64,000 nt of DNA from Anastrepha obliqua (lineage: Eukaryota > Arthropoda > Insecta > Diptera > Tephritidae). How positions within the stretch are numbered: the first letter of the stretch is position 1; each line of letters begins with the position of its first letter. Shown here piece after piece: positions 1 to 12,400 of the stretch. The stretch lies in the NCBI RefSeq assembly GCF_027943255.1, contig NC_072896.1, positions 60,778,501-60,842,500 of the forward strand, given 5' to 3'. The notes beneath the pieces are model-generated. The model was not told where the DNA came from. It was given only the letters and a program-made list of their open reading frames with translations, and did not search any database. A program made the translations under genes and the position numbers.

Positions 1-159
1 AAAACGACGCGTATCTCAAACAGTAAATGAATATTTCACATGAAATTTGACATAGATGTCACTCACAGTACTACCAACCTAAAAAAAAAAAGAATTCTCC
101 TAATCCTTCAAAGCGCGCAGTTTAAAATCAAATGTCACCTTATTTTTTGGACACAGTAG
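1..159 (-). mobile_element. mariner element, terminal fragment cut by the window edge
   Basis: This is the transposase-5' end of a mariner element. It is base-for-base identical to 37370-37528, the end of the mariner at 36.6-37.5 kb, including the run of 11 A. The terminal inverted repeat ends at 159 and is followed by TA at 160-161, the expected mariner target duplication. Only the UTR and ITR are inside the window; the transposase start codon would lie before base 1. Orientation is inferred from the complete copy. Confidence 0.9.
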
Positions 160-384
160 TATTTACCCCACAAAACAATACTGCTTCTAATATTATGATA
201 TGCTTTGGTGTTCTTTATAATAGTTTATTTTAATGAGATAGCGTTGCTAATGGTAAAACTATTAAATTTGCAGTCAGAGCTTAGAAGACAAACACAATAT
301 GAGGACTACTGTTTGGAAGTTATAATATATAAGTACGTAAATTAAGTGAAATCAAAATCAGTTTTGAAAAACTGGATCGGCATT

Positions 385-3270
385 CTATTTATACATGGTT
401 GGTTGGTTGAAGTGGTGATTCTTCCAAAATCCAACTAACGCTCCCGCACCATTTTGTTGCCACATCCTCGTTACCAACTTGTTTAACGGTTATTTACAGC
501 AGGACTATATCCAGTCTGTACGGTTTAAGAACCTTATTGGGTTGTCGACATCTAAGCCAGACAGCTGTTCAAGACTCTCGAACAGCGGTTTGCCCAGGGT
601 TAACAACATAGGGCAGGGCATTCGAAGAGGAAATGGAAGATTGTTTCATTTCTCTCTGGTTGTTTGCAACTGTGACAGTATGTGTGGGACGCCCACTTTG
701 GCTGATTGTTCTCCCACAGACCAAAAGTCAGTTATGACTGCCGTCAGTCTCCAAGCGTCCCGTCGTTTCATGTTTATCAATGTTGATGATTGCTTAAGGT
801 GGGCCATAATGTTCTGCTAATTTTGCATTTCGTCTGGTCTCTCCTTCTACAATCCGCGATTCGGAGGTATTTTACGGAAACTACACTCTTGGTTGCACCT
901 AATGGTGTGAATACCGATTCTGCAAGACCCTTATTCATGGCAGATCCCCTTCTTGCCAGTTCATCTGCATTTTCATTACCTTCAATGATCCTATGTCCCG
1001 GGACGCAGATTAATTAACTTTATGATTTTCGCTCAAGGTGGTAAGGCTAGTCCTGCTTTGTTGCACCAATTTAGAGGTTGTTGTAGGCGAATCCAGTGCC
1101 TTGATTGAAGGCTTCCGAAAGAATAGCGATATTGCCCTTGAAAAAGAAATCTGCGATTAGTAGCCTACAAGCTTCCCCAATTGCAAAAACTTCCGTCTGG
1201 AAGACACTTCAGGCATTGTGCGTCTCCGATTTTTCCATTTTTAAGTCTATGAGAATATATACCAGCTCCAACACCACAATCCATTTTAGAGCCATCTGTA
1301 TAGACTGTAGTGTCGAACTTGTTTAGTGAGAATCCCTTATTCCATTCCTCCTTAAATGAAAAGAGAGTGGCAAAATTCCTATTGATTGTTACCGTCGAGA
1401 CGATGTAGTTAGTCCTCACTCAGGTTAACTGAGTTTGTCGCAATAATAGACTGGTATCAGCATACGTTTTTTCTTTCCAGCGCCCTGCTTCATTTAGCCT
1501 AAATCCATTGATGGTTGATGTCTTCTTAATTAGTAGGTCTATTGGAATAACGTGTGTCAGTGCGTTGAGGGCCTCCCTAGGACATTATCTGATTGCACCG
1601 AACGCTATTGCACAGGCTGATCTTTGTATTCTGCCAAGTAATTTGATGTTGTATTCTCTTTCTAGAGCTTTCCACCAAACCACCGAGCCATACATTAAAA
1701 TTGGTCGTATAACCGCCTTATACAACCATAATGTATACTTGGGTTGAAGACCCCATCTTCTTCCAAGCATACATTTACACACATATAAAGCAATTTCTGC
1801 TTTTCTTAGCCGTATTTCGACGTTTAATTTCCAGCTAAGTTTGGAGTCCAAAATTACTCCTAAGCACTTTGCACTGGGTGAAAGTGAGAGGGTTTGCCCG
1901 TTAATATTTGGTAGGGAAAGATTGGTACCTTATATCTGGTCGTAAATAGCATAAGTTCTGGTTTACGCGCATTTAAACTTAGGCCACAGCATGTAACTTG
2001 TAAGAGTTAAACTCGCCTAGCGCCCTTTGAATGAACCCACTGATCGTACTGGGACACAGTCCTGATGCCATTGGCAACACATCATCATCATAAGGGACCC
2101 ACTTCCATTAAGTTTTATTAAGATTTTACTAATAACACTTACTCTTAGTTATGTTAATATTACCCATATTAGCGTTGGATAGCATCAGTGCTAATGTTAT
2201 TAAATACGCCTTCTATGTCAAGAAAAGTTACCATTGTCTACTGTTTGCTTGCTAGAGACCCCTCTATTGTTTGGATTACCTCGTGAAGCTGAGTCTCCGT
2301 CGAGTTACCTTTGAGGGAAGCATGTTATGCCATTGATATATTAGAGCTATCCAGTGAGCTTCTAATGTGTATGTCTAAAGGCCGTTCAAATGAATGTTTT
2401 TAAAAGGAAGGACGGCAGACTAATTGGCCTAAAGTTCTTCGCTGATTCATGTCCCCTTCTGCCTACCTTTGGTATGAAGACAACTCTAACAGGTTTCCAA
2501 ATATTTGAAATATAACCTAGGGTTACACAAGCTTAGAAAATTTCCATTAGCCATGGTAGAATATTATCAAGAGTATCCTGTAACATCTTGGGAAAAGTCC
2601 CGTCAGGGTCTGGAGATTTGAAAGGTGAAAATGATTTTATTGCCCATGCAACCTTCTCTTTTGTGACTATTACATCGGCAAGATGCTGTGGGTCATAGCG
2701 GCTCCGCCGGTTCTCCCAACATGGCTATCGCGAGCGCTACATCCCGGAAAATGAGTGTTTAAGAGAAGTTCTAGAGACTCTTCCGCCATAGATGTCCAAA
2801 TGCCATCTGGCCTCTTGACCCAAGAAGCCATTGAATGATCTTTGGACGAGATACGGCTGAGCCTCGCAGGATCTCTGGTAGATTCGATCGAAAAGCAAAA
2901 ATCTCTCCAGCTCTTCTAATTGGCGTCCCTAGTTGTCTTTTTGTACTGTCTCCGACTTTCTCTGTACAGTTGCCACTTATTTGCTGAGTACCTGAGTTTA
3001 AAATTTAATCTCTTAATTTCGAGAGCTCATTGCTGCATATTTTTTTCTATATTTAATTGGACTCGACGTTTTGTAAGCCCTACTGAATGTGTTATCCAAT
3101 ATTGTAACCCTGCTCTCAAGGTTTTCCGTGAGAGTGATTTGGCTGATCGGAATTCTTCCCAACCTATTATTCACCACATTTTTGAAGTTTTTCCAGTTAG
3201 TTCTTAATGGATTTCGATACGGTAAAGGTGTATCCACATATTTCTGTAAGATTTTCAACACCATTCGCTT
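385..3270 (-). mobile_element. Degraded non-LTR retrotransposon (R1/LOA/I-like) with EN end, RT and RNase H
   Basis: Reading the minus strand gives a broken but ordered LINE. About 3260-3010 resembles an endonuclease/RT linker (ENLESRVTILDNTFSRAY). A much decayed RT core follows, with the catalytic box readable as YDDDVLPM at 2070-2093. The RT thumb is at 1851-1585 (SKLSWKLNVEIRLRKAEIAL, then KAVIRPILMYGSVVWW). RNase H starts near 1330 with VYTDGSKMDCGVGAGIYS, holding the first catalytic Asp. The rest of RNase H and the 3' UTR continue to about 385. Many stops and frameshifts make it a dead copy. Elements with a C-terminal RNase H after RT are typical of the I and LOA clades, and the wording also resembles R1-type elements, so the clade is not settled. 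Both ends are approximate. Apparent plus-strand ORFs here are antisense shadows. Confidence 0.8.
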
Positions 3271-4096
3271 AAGTCAAATAAAATTTTAGACCTCATATAC
3301 GGAACATTTTTTATATTAAAATGTTATTGAATTGATAACAGTGTCAATTTAATTCTCAAACTTGCACAAATGCGAAAAGGATAGCAACGAAAATATTTAA
3401 TATAACGAAAGTATTAAATATAAGTTGAAAACAAGCCTATTATACCTCTAAATTTGGAACAAAATTTGAAACTATGACATAATGTAAAATTAAATTCGAT
3501 CTTCTGGAGTCTTTCAGGATAGCTTTAGCTGCTAGATTGATTTAACAGACTCCATTCCGTTGCCACTAATTGGGCATCTAAGTCTAGTAAATAAGATTCA
3601 ATTGCTAGTAGGCATTCACGATGACTGCTAATTTCGCTTTCTGTATTCCAAAATGTTTTGTAACCTCGTTGCCGGCAAATAATAGCTCATAATTACTTGC
3701 ACCCCAAAACTAAATAAAATTCTTCGTAAATTCTGGTCATTCCGCAGACTAACGCACATGTCCGCATTTGGGTTGACTGGTATAAAAGTAAATCGGAGGG
3801 TTATCAGCATTTCCAAAGGCTGGCCATATCATAAGTGATAGTGGTGGCAGCCATCATCACCGTCTAATTTAAATTTTTTTACTAGGAAGTTAACGCTTTG
3901 GAATTTATCGACCCTAAATATATGTCTCTTTTGCCAAAAGTGTCCTTATGTGGCGTTTTGATAATGTAGCTACAAACTCTCAGGGCTCATACCTAATTAA
4001 TTTAAGTTCGATCAAGATTTGATGACCTCTTTTTCTAGATAGGATCTGATCTAAAGTCTCCCGCGGTGTTTGATTTTGCCATAAAAATCAAAATTT
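3271..4096. other. No gene recognised (AT-rich)
   Basis: AT-rich spacer between a LINE and a SINE fragment, presumably intron of the CELF/Bruno gene. No coding similarity, hairpin or tandem array was seen. Confidence 0.5.
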
Positions 4097-4245
4097 TTCG
4101 GCCACCGCAGCCGAATAGTTTAGTGCATGGGTTGGAAACCCCGGACTGCAGTTCGGTGTCGGCAACAAAAGACGCACGCCAAAAATAGAAGGCGGAGCTC
4201 GCCCATACACCAAAATAAGAGTGTAAGCGCTAATTGTATTAATAA
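4097..4245 (+). mobile_element. tRNA-derived SINE, internally deleted copy
   Basis: The head (ggccaccgcagccgaatag) matches the tRNA-like A-box region of the SINE family at 34443, 39651, 48431 and 50918. The tail (gacgcacgccaaaaatagaa, then ggcggagctcg, then gcgctaattgtattaata) matches that family's 3' part. The B box and most of the body are missing, so this is a deletion derivative. Confidence 0.75.
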
Positions 4246-4648
4246 GTATAAAATAAGTTAATATTTCTAGGCTTTCTTGCCATAATTTGTTAATTAAAAG
4301 GGAGAAAAACTTCAAAACAAACATAGATATCCATTCAATATATATAAAGATGTGCTGCCCAAATCAACAACTCTTGTGACGTCATACTTCCTAATTACGT
4401 TTTGAGTCGACAAGGTGGTGTAAATGATCTTTTATTCTCACAAGTTGTTATTTGAAGGGTTACTAGAGTAACTAATAAATTTTGAACACACATCCGGCAG
4501 TGTATTATTTCGGCACAGATCAATGGCTTTGGAACCTGTTTTGGTTTCTCCTCGGATTTAATTTTGCAAGTTTTTTATACCAACGCAAAAATGCAAATTG
4601 ATGATGAATGTATTGTTTTGTTTTCCTTCCAATAAATGCTTAGTACAA
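4246..4648. other. No gene recognised
   Basis: AT-rich, no supported feature. Presumed intron of the CELF/Bruno gene. Confidence 0.4.
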
Positions 4649-4752
4649 GGTGGCGCAAAATTAATCACCCTATCAGAAGATTTATAATTTTGCCAAAGGC
4701 GTCGCACGTTAATCATACTTGTATTTGGCACTTGTCAACTAGACGGCCGCAA
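4649..4752 (+). repeat. Dispersed repeat, copy 1 of 3
   Basis: About 100 bp beginning aaggtggcgcaaaattaat and then atcaccctatc recurs in the same orientation at 23264-23372 and 51599-51690. The shared landmarks are the gcgcaaaatt box, the atcaccctat box and a later agacRgc(t/c)gca. It has no coding content. It is probably the end of an otherwise unrecognised transposon family. Confidence 0.55.
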
Positions 4753-5140
4753 TATTTATTCAATTATTTAAATACGTATTAAGCCATGAATATAATAGAT
4801 TTGTATTGGCAAAGTATTTTAAGGGTCAGACAGAGTCAGAGGAGCGAATGCATTGCAACGTGCTTACACATCGCATGTGCAGTTTTTTTAATTTCTGAAC
4901 CCCAAACCCACTCCAATAAAGCTTTTGAATGAGGCGCTTACCTCCGGAATTATTCTCCTTTAACCCTTTTGCGGACAATAGTTCTTGGTATAACGTTTCG
5001 ATGGGGCACTTGCTATATCTTCGGATATAATGAATGAACTGAAAACTGGCGTAGTACGCCGTCTTGCTGCTATGAGTCAAAACATTCTCGAGCTTGCCTA
5101 AAGTAACTTCTTTTCTATAATGCATACATAGATTTGAAAC

Positions 5141-5839
5141 GGGTTGGTGTCGAAATTCTGTCTGTACAAAATTCTAGAAACAAAATTCTGCTTTCTAAAA
5201 TTCTGCTTTCAAAATTCTGTATTAAAATACTATGTAAACAATGTTAAAGAGGTAATGTAATTATTTAATTTATTATTATTATTATTCGAGATATTAAATA
5301 AAAAATAATAATAATAATTTTTTCTTCAGTTTCGATAGAATCCACAGTATTTTTGCGTAGAACTTCTTTTCGCGTAGGTGGCCTTCGGCCACGCTTTAAA
5401 AAAATAACCCTCATCAGTCCAACTCCGGCTACGCAATCCACAGTATTTTTGCGTAGAACTCTTCTAAAAAAAAACGAACAGCTGCGAAGAATTATTAAAA
5501 AAAGAAATTAATTAAGTCACACTACATATTTAAAAAGAATTGCAAAAAATATTGTAATTGGCTAAACTAAAATATTGTTATCGCTTAAACATACCTATAT
5601 GTATATTTATGAATTAAATGTTTATTTTGTTACTTCTTGTATGACGAAAATCACAAAACTTGAATACAGCAGAATTTTTCGCATTAAACATGCAGAATTT
5701 TGAAAAAGCAGAGTTTTAGAAAGCAGAATTTTAAAAAGCAGAATTTTAAAAAAGCAGAATTTTAAAAAGCAGAATTTTTTTGCAATTTACAGAATTTTGT
5801 CATCCAGAATTTTGTAATACAGAATAATGACACGCTCCC
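5141..5839. mobile_element. Foldback-type element with subrepeat-built inverted arms and 9-bp target duplication
   Basis: The outer arms are inverted copies of a short tandem unit. The left arm (about 5150-5215) repeats aaaattctgctt, and the right arm (about 5690-5827) repeats the reverse, gcagaattttaaaa, five or more times. The termini read gggttggtgtc on the left and, in reverse complement, gggagcgtgtc on the right. The element is flanked by a perfect 9-bp direct repeat atttgaaac (5132-5140 and 5840-5848). The interior has an AT-rich TTA/TAA hairpin (5265-5325), a 26-bp direct repeat (5339-5364 and 5435-5460) and a GC-rich hairpin, gtggcc-ttc-ggccac, at 5378-5392. No coding sequence was seen. 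The architecture is that of FB/foldback DNA transposons; the family itself is not recognised. Confidence 0.8.
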
Positions 5840-5848
5840 ATTTGAAAC

Positions 5849-6842
5849 AATTAAGACTTATTGCGACACAAATATTAGGAAACCGTTTGGCGGGGGAGTT
5901 GCAGGTTTGCCATATTTTTTAGCAATAATTAATGGCGAGGAATGCCGTCCTGCCCCTATATTTCCGTGCCTGTTTGCTCGCGAAAGGGTTAACAAGACCT
6001 TAGCACAGCCACATGCAATAGAAAGAATGTTTACAAGATTGGAAAATGAAAATGCTAGGCTTTCTCATTATATATGTAAGTGTAGCTGTTCTTACCCCAA
6101 AACGCAATTGTTCTTTTTAGTAGTTTAACAAATCCAGTCCTTCGTTTTCTTAAACTGTTGTACTCGTCTTAGTTCGGTCCAGGTTAAAATACGCGGTCTA
6201 TATTAATGGACTAGAGTTTGTTCAGAGAACTTTTGTGCGCTTTGATTTCCGCTCGATGAAATTCGCTGGCCCCATTCCGCGCTATCCCTCTCATTGCTTA
6301 CTAATTAATCTTAGAGTGTAGGCGTGTTCTGTTGTCGATGAGTTTTCTCGTTGATATTTGTGGCTCAATCAAATTAATTTTAATGTTTCCTCACAGATTT
6401 TCGGTTGTTATAATATAGGTCTACTTTTAAAAAGTTACTCATAAGACACTTTTCATAAGACCTTTGCTTGCATCTCTATCTATCTCATAGTCTGTACGCA
6501 TCCTGTTCGTTGATTAATAAATAAATAAAATAAATCAAAATATGCAGAATCAAGGCCAAAATTAAACTGTTAAAAGAGGTTTCACCCCAATATCGCTCTT
6601 TCGGCCATTTCATAAAAATGTTTTTATTTTACAAATTAATAAGCCTGTTGAATTGTTTTGAAATCAATCTAATGGACAAACAGACTCTTTATAAATTAGG
6701 AAAAGAGGTGTGTATTTATTGAAAATTATCTCCTAATTAATTAACATACTAAGAAAAATCTTTAAATTTAGTTTGTAAACACCCCGAGGAAAGTAATAAA
6801 CAACAAAAAGAGGGTAAAGCTTTTTTTGATTTATTAACTTAC
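5849..6842. other. Intron sequence, no gene recognised
   Basis: On the minus strand this follows the donor site of the 83-nt CELF exon. The next expected coding exon (start of the RRM1-RRM2 linker) was looked for below 6842 and not seen. The ORF near 5907-6128 has no recognisable family. Confidence 0.5.
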
Positions 6843-6925
6843 CCCATTTAAGGTTTTCACATTGTGCAGGGCATCTTGGGCTTTTAAGGCAGCGCGACGA
6901 GTGTAAAATGTCACAAAACAGCAGC
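6843..6925 (-). CDS. CELF/Bruno RNA-binding protein, 83-nt exon completing RRM1
   Basis: The minus strand shows a pyrimidine-rich tract and ttcag acceptor (ag at 6927-6926), 83 nt of coding sequence, then a gtaagt donor (gt at 6842-6841). The exon begins in phase 1 and joins the phase-1 end of the exon at 24065 to give [15 protein letters not shown], then [13 protein letters not shown]. With the preceding K this restores RNP1 (KGCCFVTF), the RNA-contacting beta-3 strand of RRM1, plus the second helix and last strand. Both phases fit exactly (1+83 = 28 codons). An 83-nt exon at this place is characteristic of animal CELF genes. CELF/Bruno proteins bind U/GU-rich elements and control translation and alternative splicing; fly Bruno represses oskar translation. 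The exon is too short for ORF scans. Whether the paralogue is bru1 (arrest) or bru2 cannot be settled from RRM1 alone. Confidence 0.93.
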
Positions 6926-8139
6926 CTGAAAAAAATCGAAAAACAACAGCAACAAACAAAGTGAACAATTATTTAAAATTTTATGAAAAAGTTATGGGAA
7001 ACAAAAAGAAGAGATGTGGTTGTTTATATATAAAAAGATATGTATGTTTGTATATACGCGTAGTTATATACAGTTAAACCAAATATAAAAAACTAAAAAT
7101 GTTAGTGGGAAACTTGGTAACACTAAATTAAATGTTTATCACCGCGACAACTTTACTTTCGTTTGTGGTTGATCATTCAGTTGGCAGTTGCCAGAAGAGG
7201 AAGGCTGTTAAGAGTTTCCCAGCAGAGCTGTGGCAGGACGGAAAATTAGGCACAGAATGCAGCCACAAAACCCAAATGAAAATGCGAAATAGGCAAAGGT
7301 AAAAAAATTAAAATTTTATGAGCTTAAGCGGATTTGGGAGCACATAAAATTTGCATAGCACTGAGGGTTATTTTTGTGCGTTACTCAGCCCAACTAAAGT
7401 GGAATATTAATTCTAATTGCTTAATTTGGCGTTTATTTTGTTAGTATTCCACTATCAAACGTTTCATAATCGCGATTGGGCAATTTAAGCTTGAGATCTG
7501 AATGCAAGTTCTTACATTGTAGTACATATACTCGTACATATGTATATAGTTAAAATGTGCACACTATTATTATTTATATTCACTTTATTAAAGCAAAGCA
7601 AAATACTTTCCTCGCAGCCGTTCAAAATTGAATTTAATTTTGCCGAAGCCACAAGCCTGCGTGATTTGACTTTTTGCTCCCTTGTCATTCAAATTCATTC
7701 GGTGTCATTTTTTATAAAATTTTAGCTTTTTATCCATAACATTTTTTGCATCCATTTTTCGCAAGCACATGATTCATTTCCTCGTACACACACATCCACG
7801 CTCCTAACCGCATAAATTTACTCCCGCATACACACGAAGCTTCACTGACGGGAGTAAAATCTATTTCCGGTTTAACGATTTTTCTTTCCGCTGCACAAAA
7901 ACAGATGTGATGGGAAATGCAAACTCTGTGGTGGAGCATAAAAATAGCAAATACTTTTCTATACATACTTCAATAAAATATGTACATATACACATATATG
8001 TATGTATATGACAGTATTGGCAGCTCACAAACACATGTATTAATTTATATGTATGTATATATGCATGTACGTACTTACACTATAACTAAATAAAGAACTT
8101 AAATGCAACTGACGAATGTTGTAATCGGATCGTATTCAT
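6926..8139. other. Intron, no gene recognised; TATG/CATA microsatellites
   Basis: AT-rich intron sequence with short (TATG)n/(CATA)n runs around 7980-8070. The ORF at 7730-7966 has no recognisable family. Confidence 0.5.
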
Positions 8140-8992
8140 ATTAATACGGATCTAAAATGGACAGCGGTGTAGGATCAGGGTTATTTTGCGAAGAGCTTTC
8201 CATTAGTTTATTCTTTAAACTACCGGATCACTGTAGTGTTTTTCAAGCGGAAATAAACGCTATTCATGAAGCCTTAAAATGGATAAAGATAAACAGAATA
8301 TCATCAACGGATATCTGCATTCTATCAGACAGCCAAGCTGCCCTACGGGCCCTGGATGCATTTCAAATAACATCAAGGAGTGTCTTACGTTGTCGCCAAT
8401 CTCTATACAAACAATATCGTATAATCTTATGTTGCGTTCCAGGCCACAGAGATATACCAGGAACTGTAGGGCAGACCAACTTGCAAGAGAAGGTACCTGT
8501 ATGCCAGACATAAGTAATTTTATGGAGATACCTCTCGCAACTTGTAAGCTTCTCATTAAGGACGCGTTAATCAGTTCTGCAAATCAAAGATGGATTGGCG
8601 TTAACACCTGGGAAATTGAGACTGCAAATCAGGACCTTAGTAGGGGCCCTCACAGGACTTTGTCTCATAGGAAATCATGCAAAGAGATTAGGCGTTTACA
8701 TGCATGATTTCTGGCGTAGCTGCAGAAATGAGGAGGAGTTGGAAACAATTCAACAACTTTTTTGCAAATGCCCAGCCAGAAGCAGAAACCGATTTTTAAA
8801 ATCCTACTTCTTAACGAATATAGATACATTTTAGGTATCAACAACTTTTTACGCTTTGTCAAAAGCTCAGGACGGTTTAATATGGAGAAGGAAATGTAGC
8901 CCAGCCTCCGCGGCTCACAACGGACCCATTTCGTGGTCTAAGTGGCATCGTTGTTTCTATGTGCGATGCGGCTGCCAAACCTAACCTAACTT
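8140..8992 (+). mobile_element. LINE 3' end with RNase H domain, frameshifted
   Basis: An RNase H domain starts near 8145 as (T)DLKMDSGVGSGLF. It continues with HCSVFQAEINAIHEALKWI (the Glu-containing helix) and ICILSDSQAALRALDAF (catalytic Asp), and then, in another frame, CCVPGHRDIPGNCRADQLA and ATCKLLIKDALISSANQRW. The later part contains a zinc-finger-like stretch and a 3' UTR ending in aacctaacctaactta at 8977-8992. It lacks EN and RT, so it is a 5'-truncated copy, as left by aborted target-primed reverse transcription. The frameshift near 8420-8440 and stops make it a pseudogene. The minus-strand elements at 30129, 56698 and 60061 share the 3' terminal motif. Confidence 0.85.
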
Positions 8993-9303
8993 ATAGGTCT
9001 TTTGAAAGTACCGCCATTTTGTTAATTATTTTTCAAAAAAATGTTCCTATTGTAGCACCTGCTAGAATGGCAGGCTTACAGAATAATAATCAGTTGAACT
9101 TTTTCGTTTCAGATGTCCCGAAGAGCCAAAATCCTGTTGCCACCTATCTTTTTTTAAGACGTTTACTTTGGTGCCACACTAAAAATATGTAAAAAAATGT
9201 TTTTGTATACTATTTGATGTCAATAATAACATAATATAAAATCAAAACGATCGCATTTTATTTTCTTAAAAAAAAAATCCTGAAAATATATATAAAAAAT
9301 GAT

Positions 9304-9440
9304 TGATGTGGCAGTCGAAGTTTGTTCACTTAATTTCGTTTTTCACCAAAGCTGAAGGCCAAACCTGTGCTGCTGTGTACCCGGTCATGTGGCAGTCGAA
9401 GTTAGTCTCACAATTTTGCTTCGGATGGCCAAACCTGGAA
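9304..9440 (+). repeat. Imperfect direct repeat, two units
   Basis: Two units about 82 bp apart both start atgtggcagtcgaagtt and both contain ggccaaacctg (9304-9370 and 9387-9440). No coding content. Confidence 0.6.
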
Positions 9441-12400
9441 ATTTAACATCCTTATGATGTTTCTGCCTCTATACGTTAAAGAATATCTACACGGAGAACT
9501 TCTATTTGATCACATCATCAAGTTTTCTCTCGACGGCTCTATATGCAGATTTAAATTTATTTGCTTTTTATTATTTTTTACCTTAATTGTCAAATAATTA
9601 TAGTCACGCGCAAACTAATGGCGGTCGTCGTCAATTAGACCAAATAATAAAATGTGTTTATATAACAAATTTACCTAAAAACACATAAGCCGATTTGTGC
9701 TATAAATGGAAAATAAAGAACCAGTAAAAGGCACTAAGTTACTTGCGACAGGAAATGATAACTTACAGCAACAGCCGAAATCCGGTCAAAGAGTACATTC
9801 GACAGTTCAACGTAAATCGCCTACAATTGTGTGCGGCTCAGGGCACTATACCACGCCACGTACTGGAAATGAATTAATCGAACATAAATAAATCAACGTC
9901 TTTAAGTTTCACACAGATTACTTTGACAGCAACAGGGGCAGTGGACCAATATATGTACTTACGAAGACTGCTCACAGCACGTCAACAAATAGAAATAGTT
10001 TTTGCTTTAGCCAGTATGCAAACATAACTACTTCATGGATACATACATATTGTTGCTCATGTGAAAAAGCGAGCAGCACATTGAGCGGAAAATAATTTCC
10101 ATAGATAAGTAACCAAAAATATCGACTTCCGGCTAGCTAAACAGCTAGCGCCAATGCCGCCAGTTGACATCGATGTCTTGTGACATGCGCAGGGTAACAA
10201 CAACACCAGTACGACGTCAATTGCGAGAGCACCCAACCATCCTAGGCGACACCAACGCACCATGCATAACACTTTGGCCAAAACATCGCTGCATATACAC
10301 ACACTATCCACATATGTACATACACACATATGCATATTTACATACATAAGCATGCACTAACGTACAGCTTTTTTGGATTATATTGGCCTTTCATGTTTTC
10401 GTTGGTTTCCGAAGTCAAAGTTTAGTAGTGCAGTAGTGGAATCAGATTCCGACTTCTTCCGTAGCTGTGCCATGCAGAAAGCGAAGGAAGAGAGAGCGAC
10501 GTGAAAAAATAGAAAAAAAACCAGCCAAGGATATGCGACGAATTGATATGCTAAAATAAATTCGAATTTTATGCATTTTTGCTGTCGCTACATACATATG
10601 TATACACTCATGGACAACCATACATATGCACAATTACACACAAATAGATACTAAGGAAAGTACTCGCAATATACAGCTAAATATTTTGGAGCCTCGAGAT
10701 AGTTTCATAGAAAACCCACTATTAAATATAGCGTCAACGATATTTCAACAATAGAATAAATTGTGATTGTGGCAAAAAGAATTTTTTTAAGGAATTTACT
10801 TAGTACGATCGTGCAGTAATAAGGAGAACTCACAAAAAAAGAGAGGTTCTTGTTTCAAAATTAATTACTAACTAACGTCTTCATATTGTGTAACTCTTAC
10901 AACCGTTCGCCAGAACCTTACATACCATACAAACTCCCCCGAAATGTATGAAATATCCATAAATAGCTCCCCCGTTTGTAAAACCCAATTACGAACTTTA
11001 AACGCAGGTGAATGCATGAGAGCCTTCTAGAGGATTTTTGTAAAAATGCTACTCACTGAGTGAGATTTTTATTTGGTTTGTCGCATTTCATCCGGGATGT
11101 CATCTAATCACTCATCATCAACCGATTCCAAACACCTCGAAAGATACCAATGAAATTCACTTCAATAAAAAATTTTTCTCATACGATTCCCAAATTTACT
11201 TTTTTTTTAACTATTTTAACTATTCTGCTCCGTTTGAAGGATGTTGTCTCATTTTCACAGACAAAGCAGGAGCGAATTACTGTAATGGTATTTTAAATTT
11301 TTCAAGAGTACGATCGTGGCATTTGTAATTAAGTTAATTCGATGTAGTTTATATGTATTCATTTTAATTGATTCCTTTCGTGGCTACTGGAATCATAACC
11401 ATTTGGAAATTGCAATTCCTATCGCCTGTAATATGAGTACTGTAATATATAATATTAATAGCACTCGAAATCATCAAATTAAAATAGATTTATCCGAATA
11501 TCGCGCTCTTTTGTGATTCAGTTTCGCTTACTTTCGCGAAATACAACGAAACGTCGCCGAATTGGTCAGCTACGACAGTAAATGTAGTGTCTTTGAAAAA
11601 TCACTGACAGTGACGAAGAATATGAGAGAATTGGGAAAGTGTTACTAAAAAAATGTGAATGTATTGCTATTGTCTGCAGAATTGTACTTGTAAAGGCCAA
11701 GTTACTCCCTACATTATTTTTGAAAGCTACTCACCAATTCTGCAACGCTTCGGATTTAACTGTATGCCATATTCTGCTATACTGCTCTGCTCTCATATTC
11801 GCTCTCAGTCAACTCTTTGATCTACTTTGCAACCAGACAGAAACTAATGTGAAAATTATCTTTGACTTCGTAAAAAAAATTTTAATATTACGCATCTAAC
11901 TTAAATTCATATACTGAATAAACCAATATCCCTGGAAGCTTGCGATAAGGTAATAATTTATAATTTTACTCGTAAATTTAATTATTAACACAATAATAAG
12001 AATATAACTGACAACAGCGACGTACTTTCCAATACTCTTTATCTGTTGCCAGCAGGAACCTTGGTTCAAAAGTGGTTTGAAGTAAACGAAAATATGAGTA
12101 GCTAATGACGACCACCAGTCTTTCGCACAGTTATGTCAATACAACTTTATAAGCGATCTTGAAAAATCTTATACCAAGTTTGTATTGTACAAAAGGCAGG
12201 ACTATCCTTCTTGCAGATGATCAGAGTGTACTTAGGTTCCAATCGTTGAACATGAATTCATCCAAGAAGATTGTGTACCATCGGCTCTATAAGCTTTATG
12301 CCTTCTAAACCGCGTTACTGCTGTTCTGAACTGGCATTATGATAGGGATGTGAACTTTGTCCCTGAATATGTATTGGAGTTTTTTCGTTATGATCAAATT

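Noticed and set aside
479..1747. Plus-strand ORFs at 479-820, 790-1017, 1105-1326 and 1508-1747
   Set aside because: They are antisense to the minus-strand LINE RNase H and RT thumb and show no similarity of their own.
4826..5125. 99-residue minus-strand ORF ending next to the foldback element
   Set aside because: Its composition is protein-like, but no domain, splice context or family is recognised, and its start lies in flanking sequence of a mobile element. Kept out as unsupported.
1..6842. Next CELF exon (start of the RRM1-RRM2 linker) downstream of the 83-nt exon
   Set aside because: Looked for on the minus strand but no matching coding sequence with splice sites was seen; it probably lies beyond base 1.
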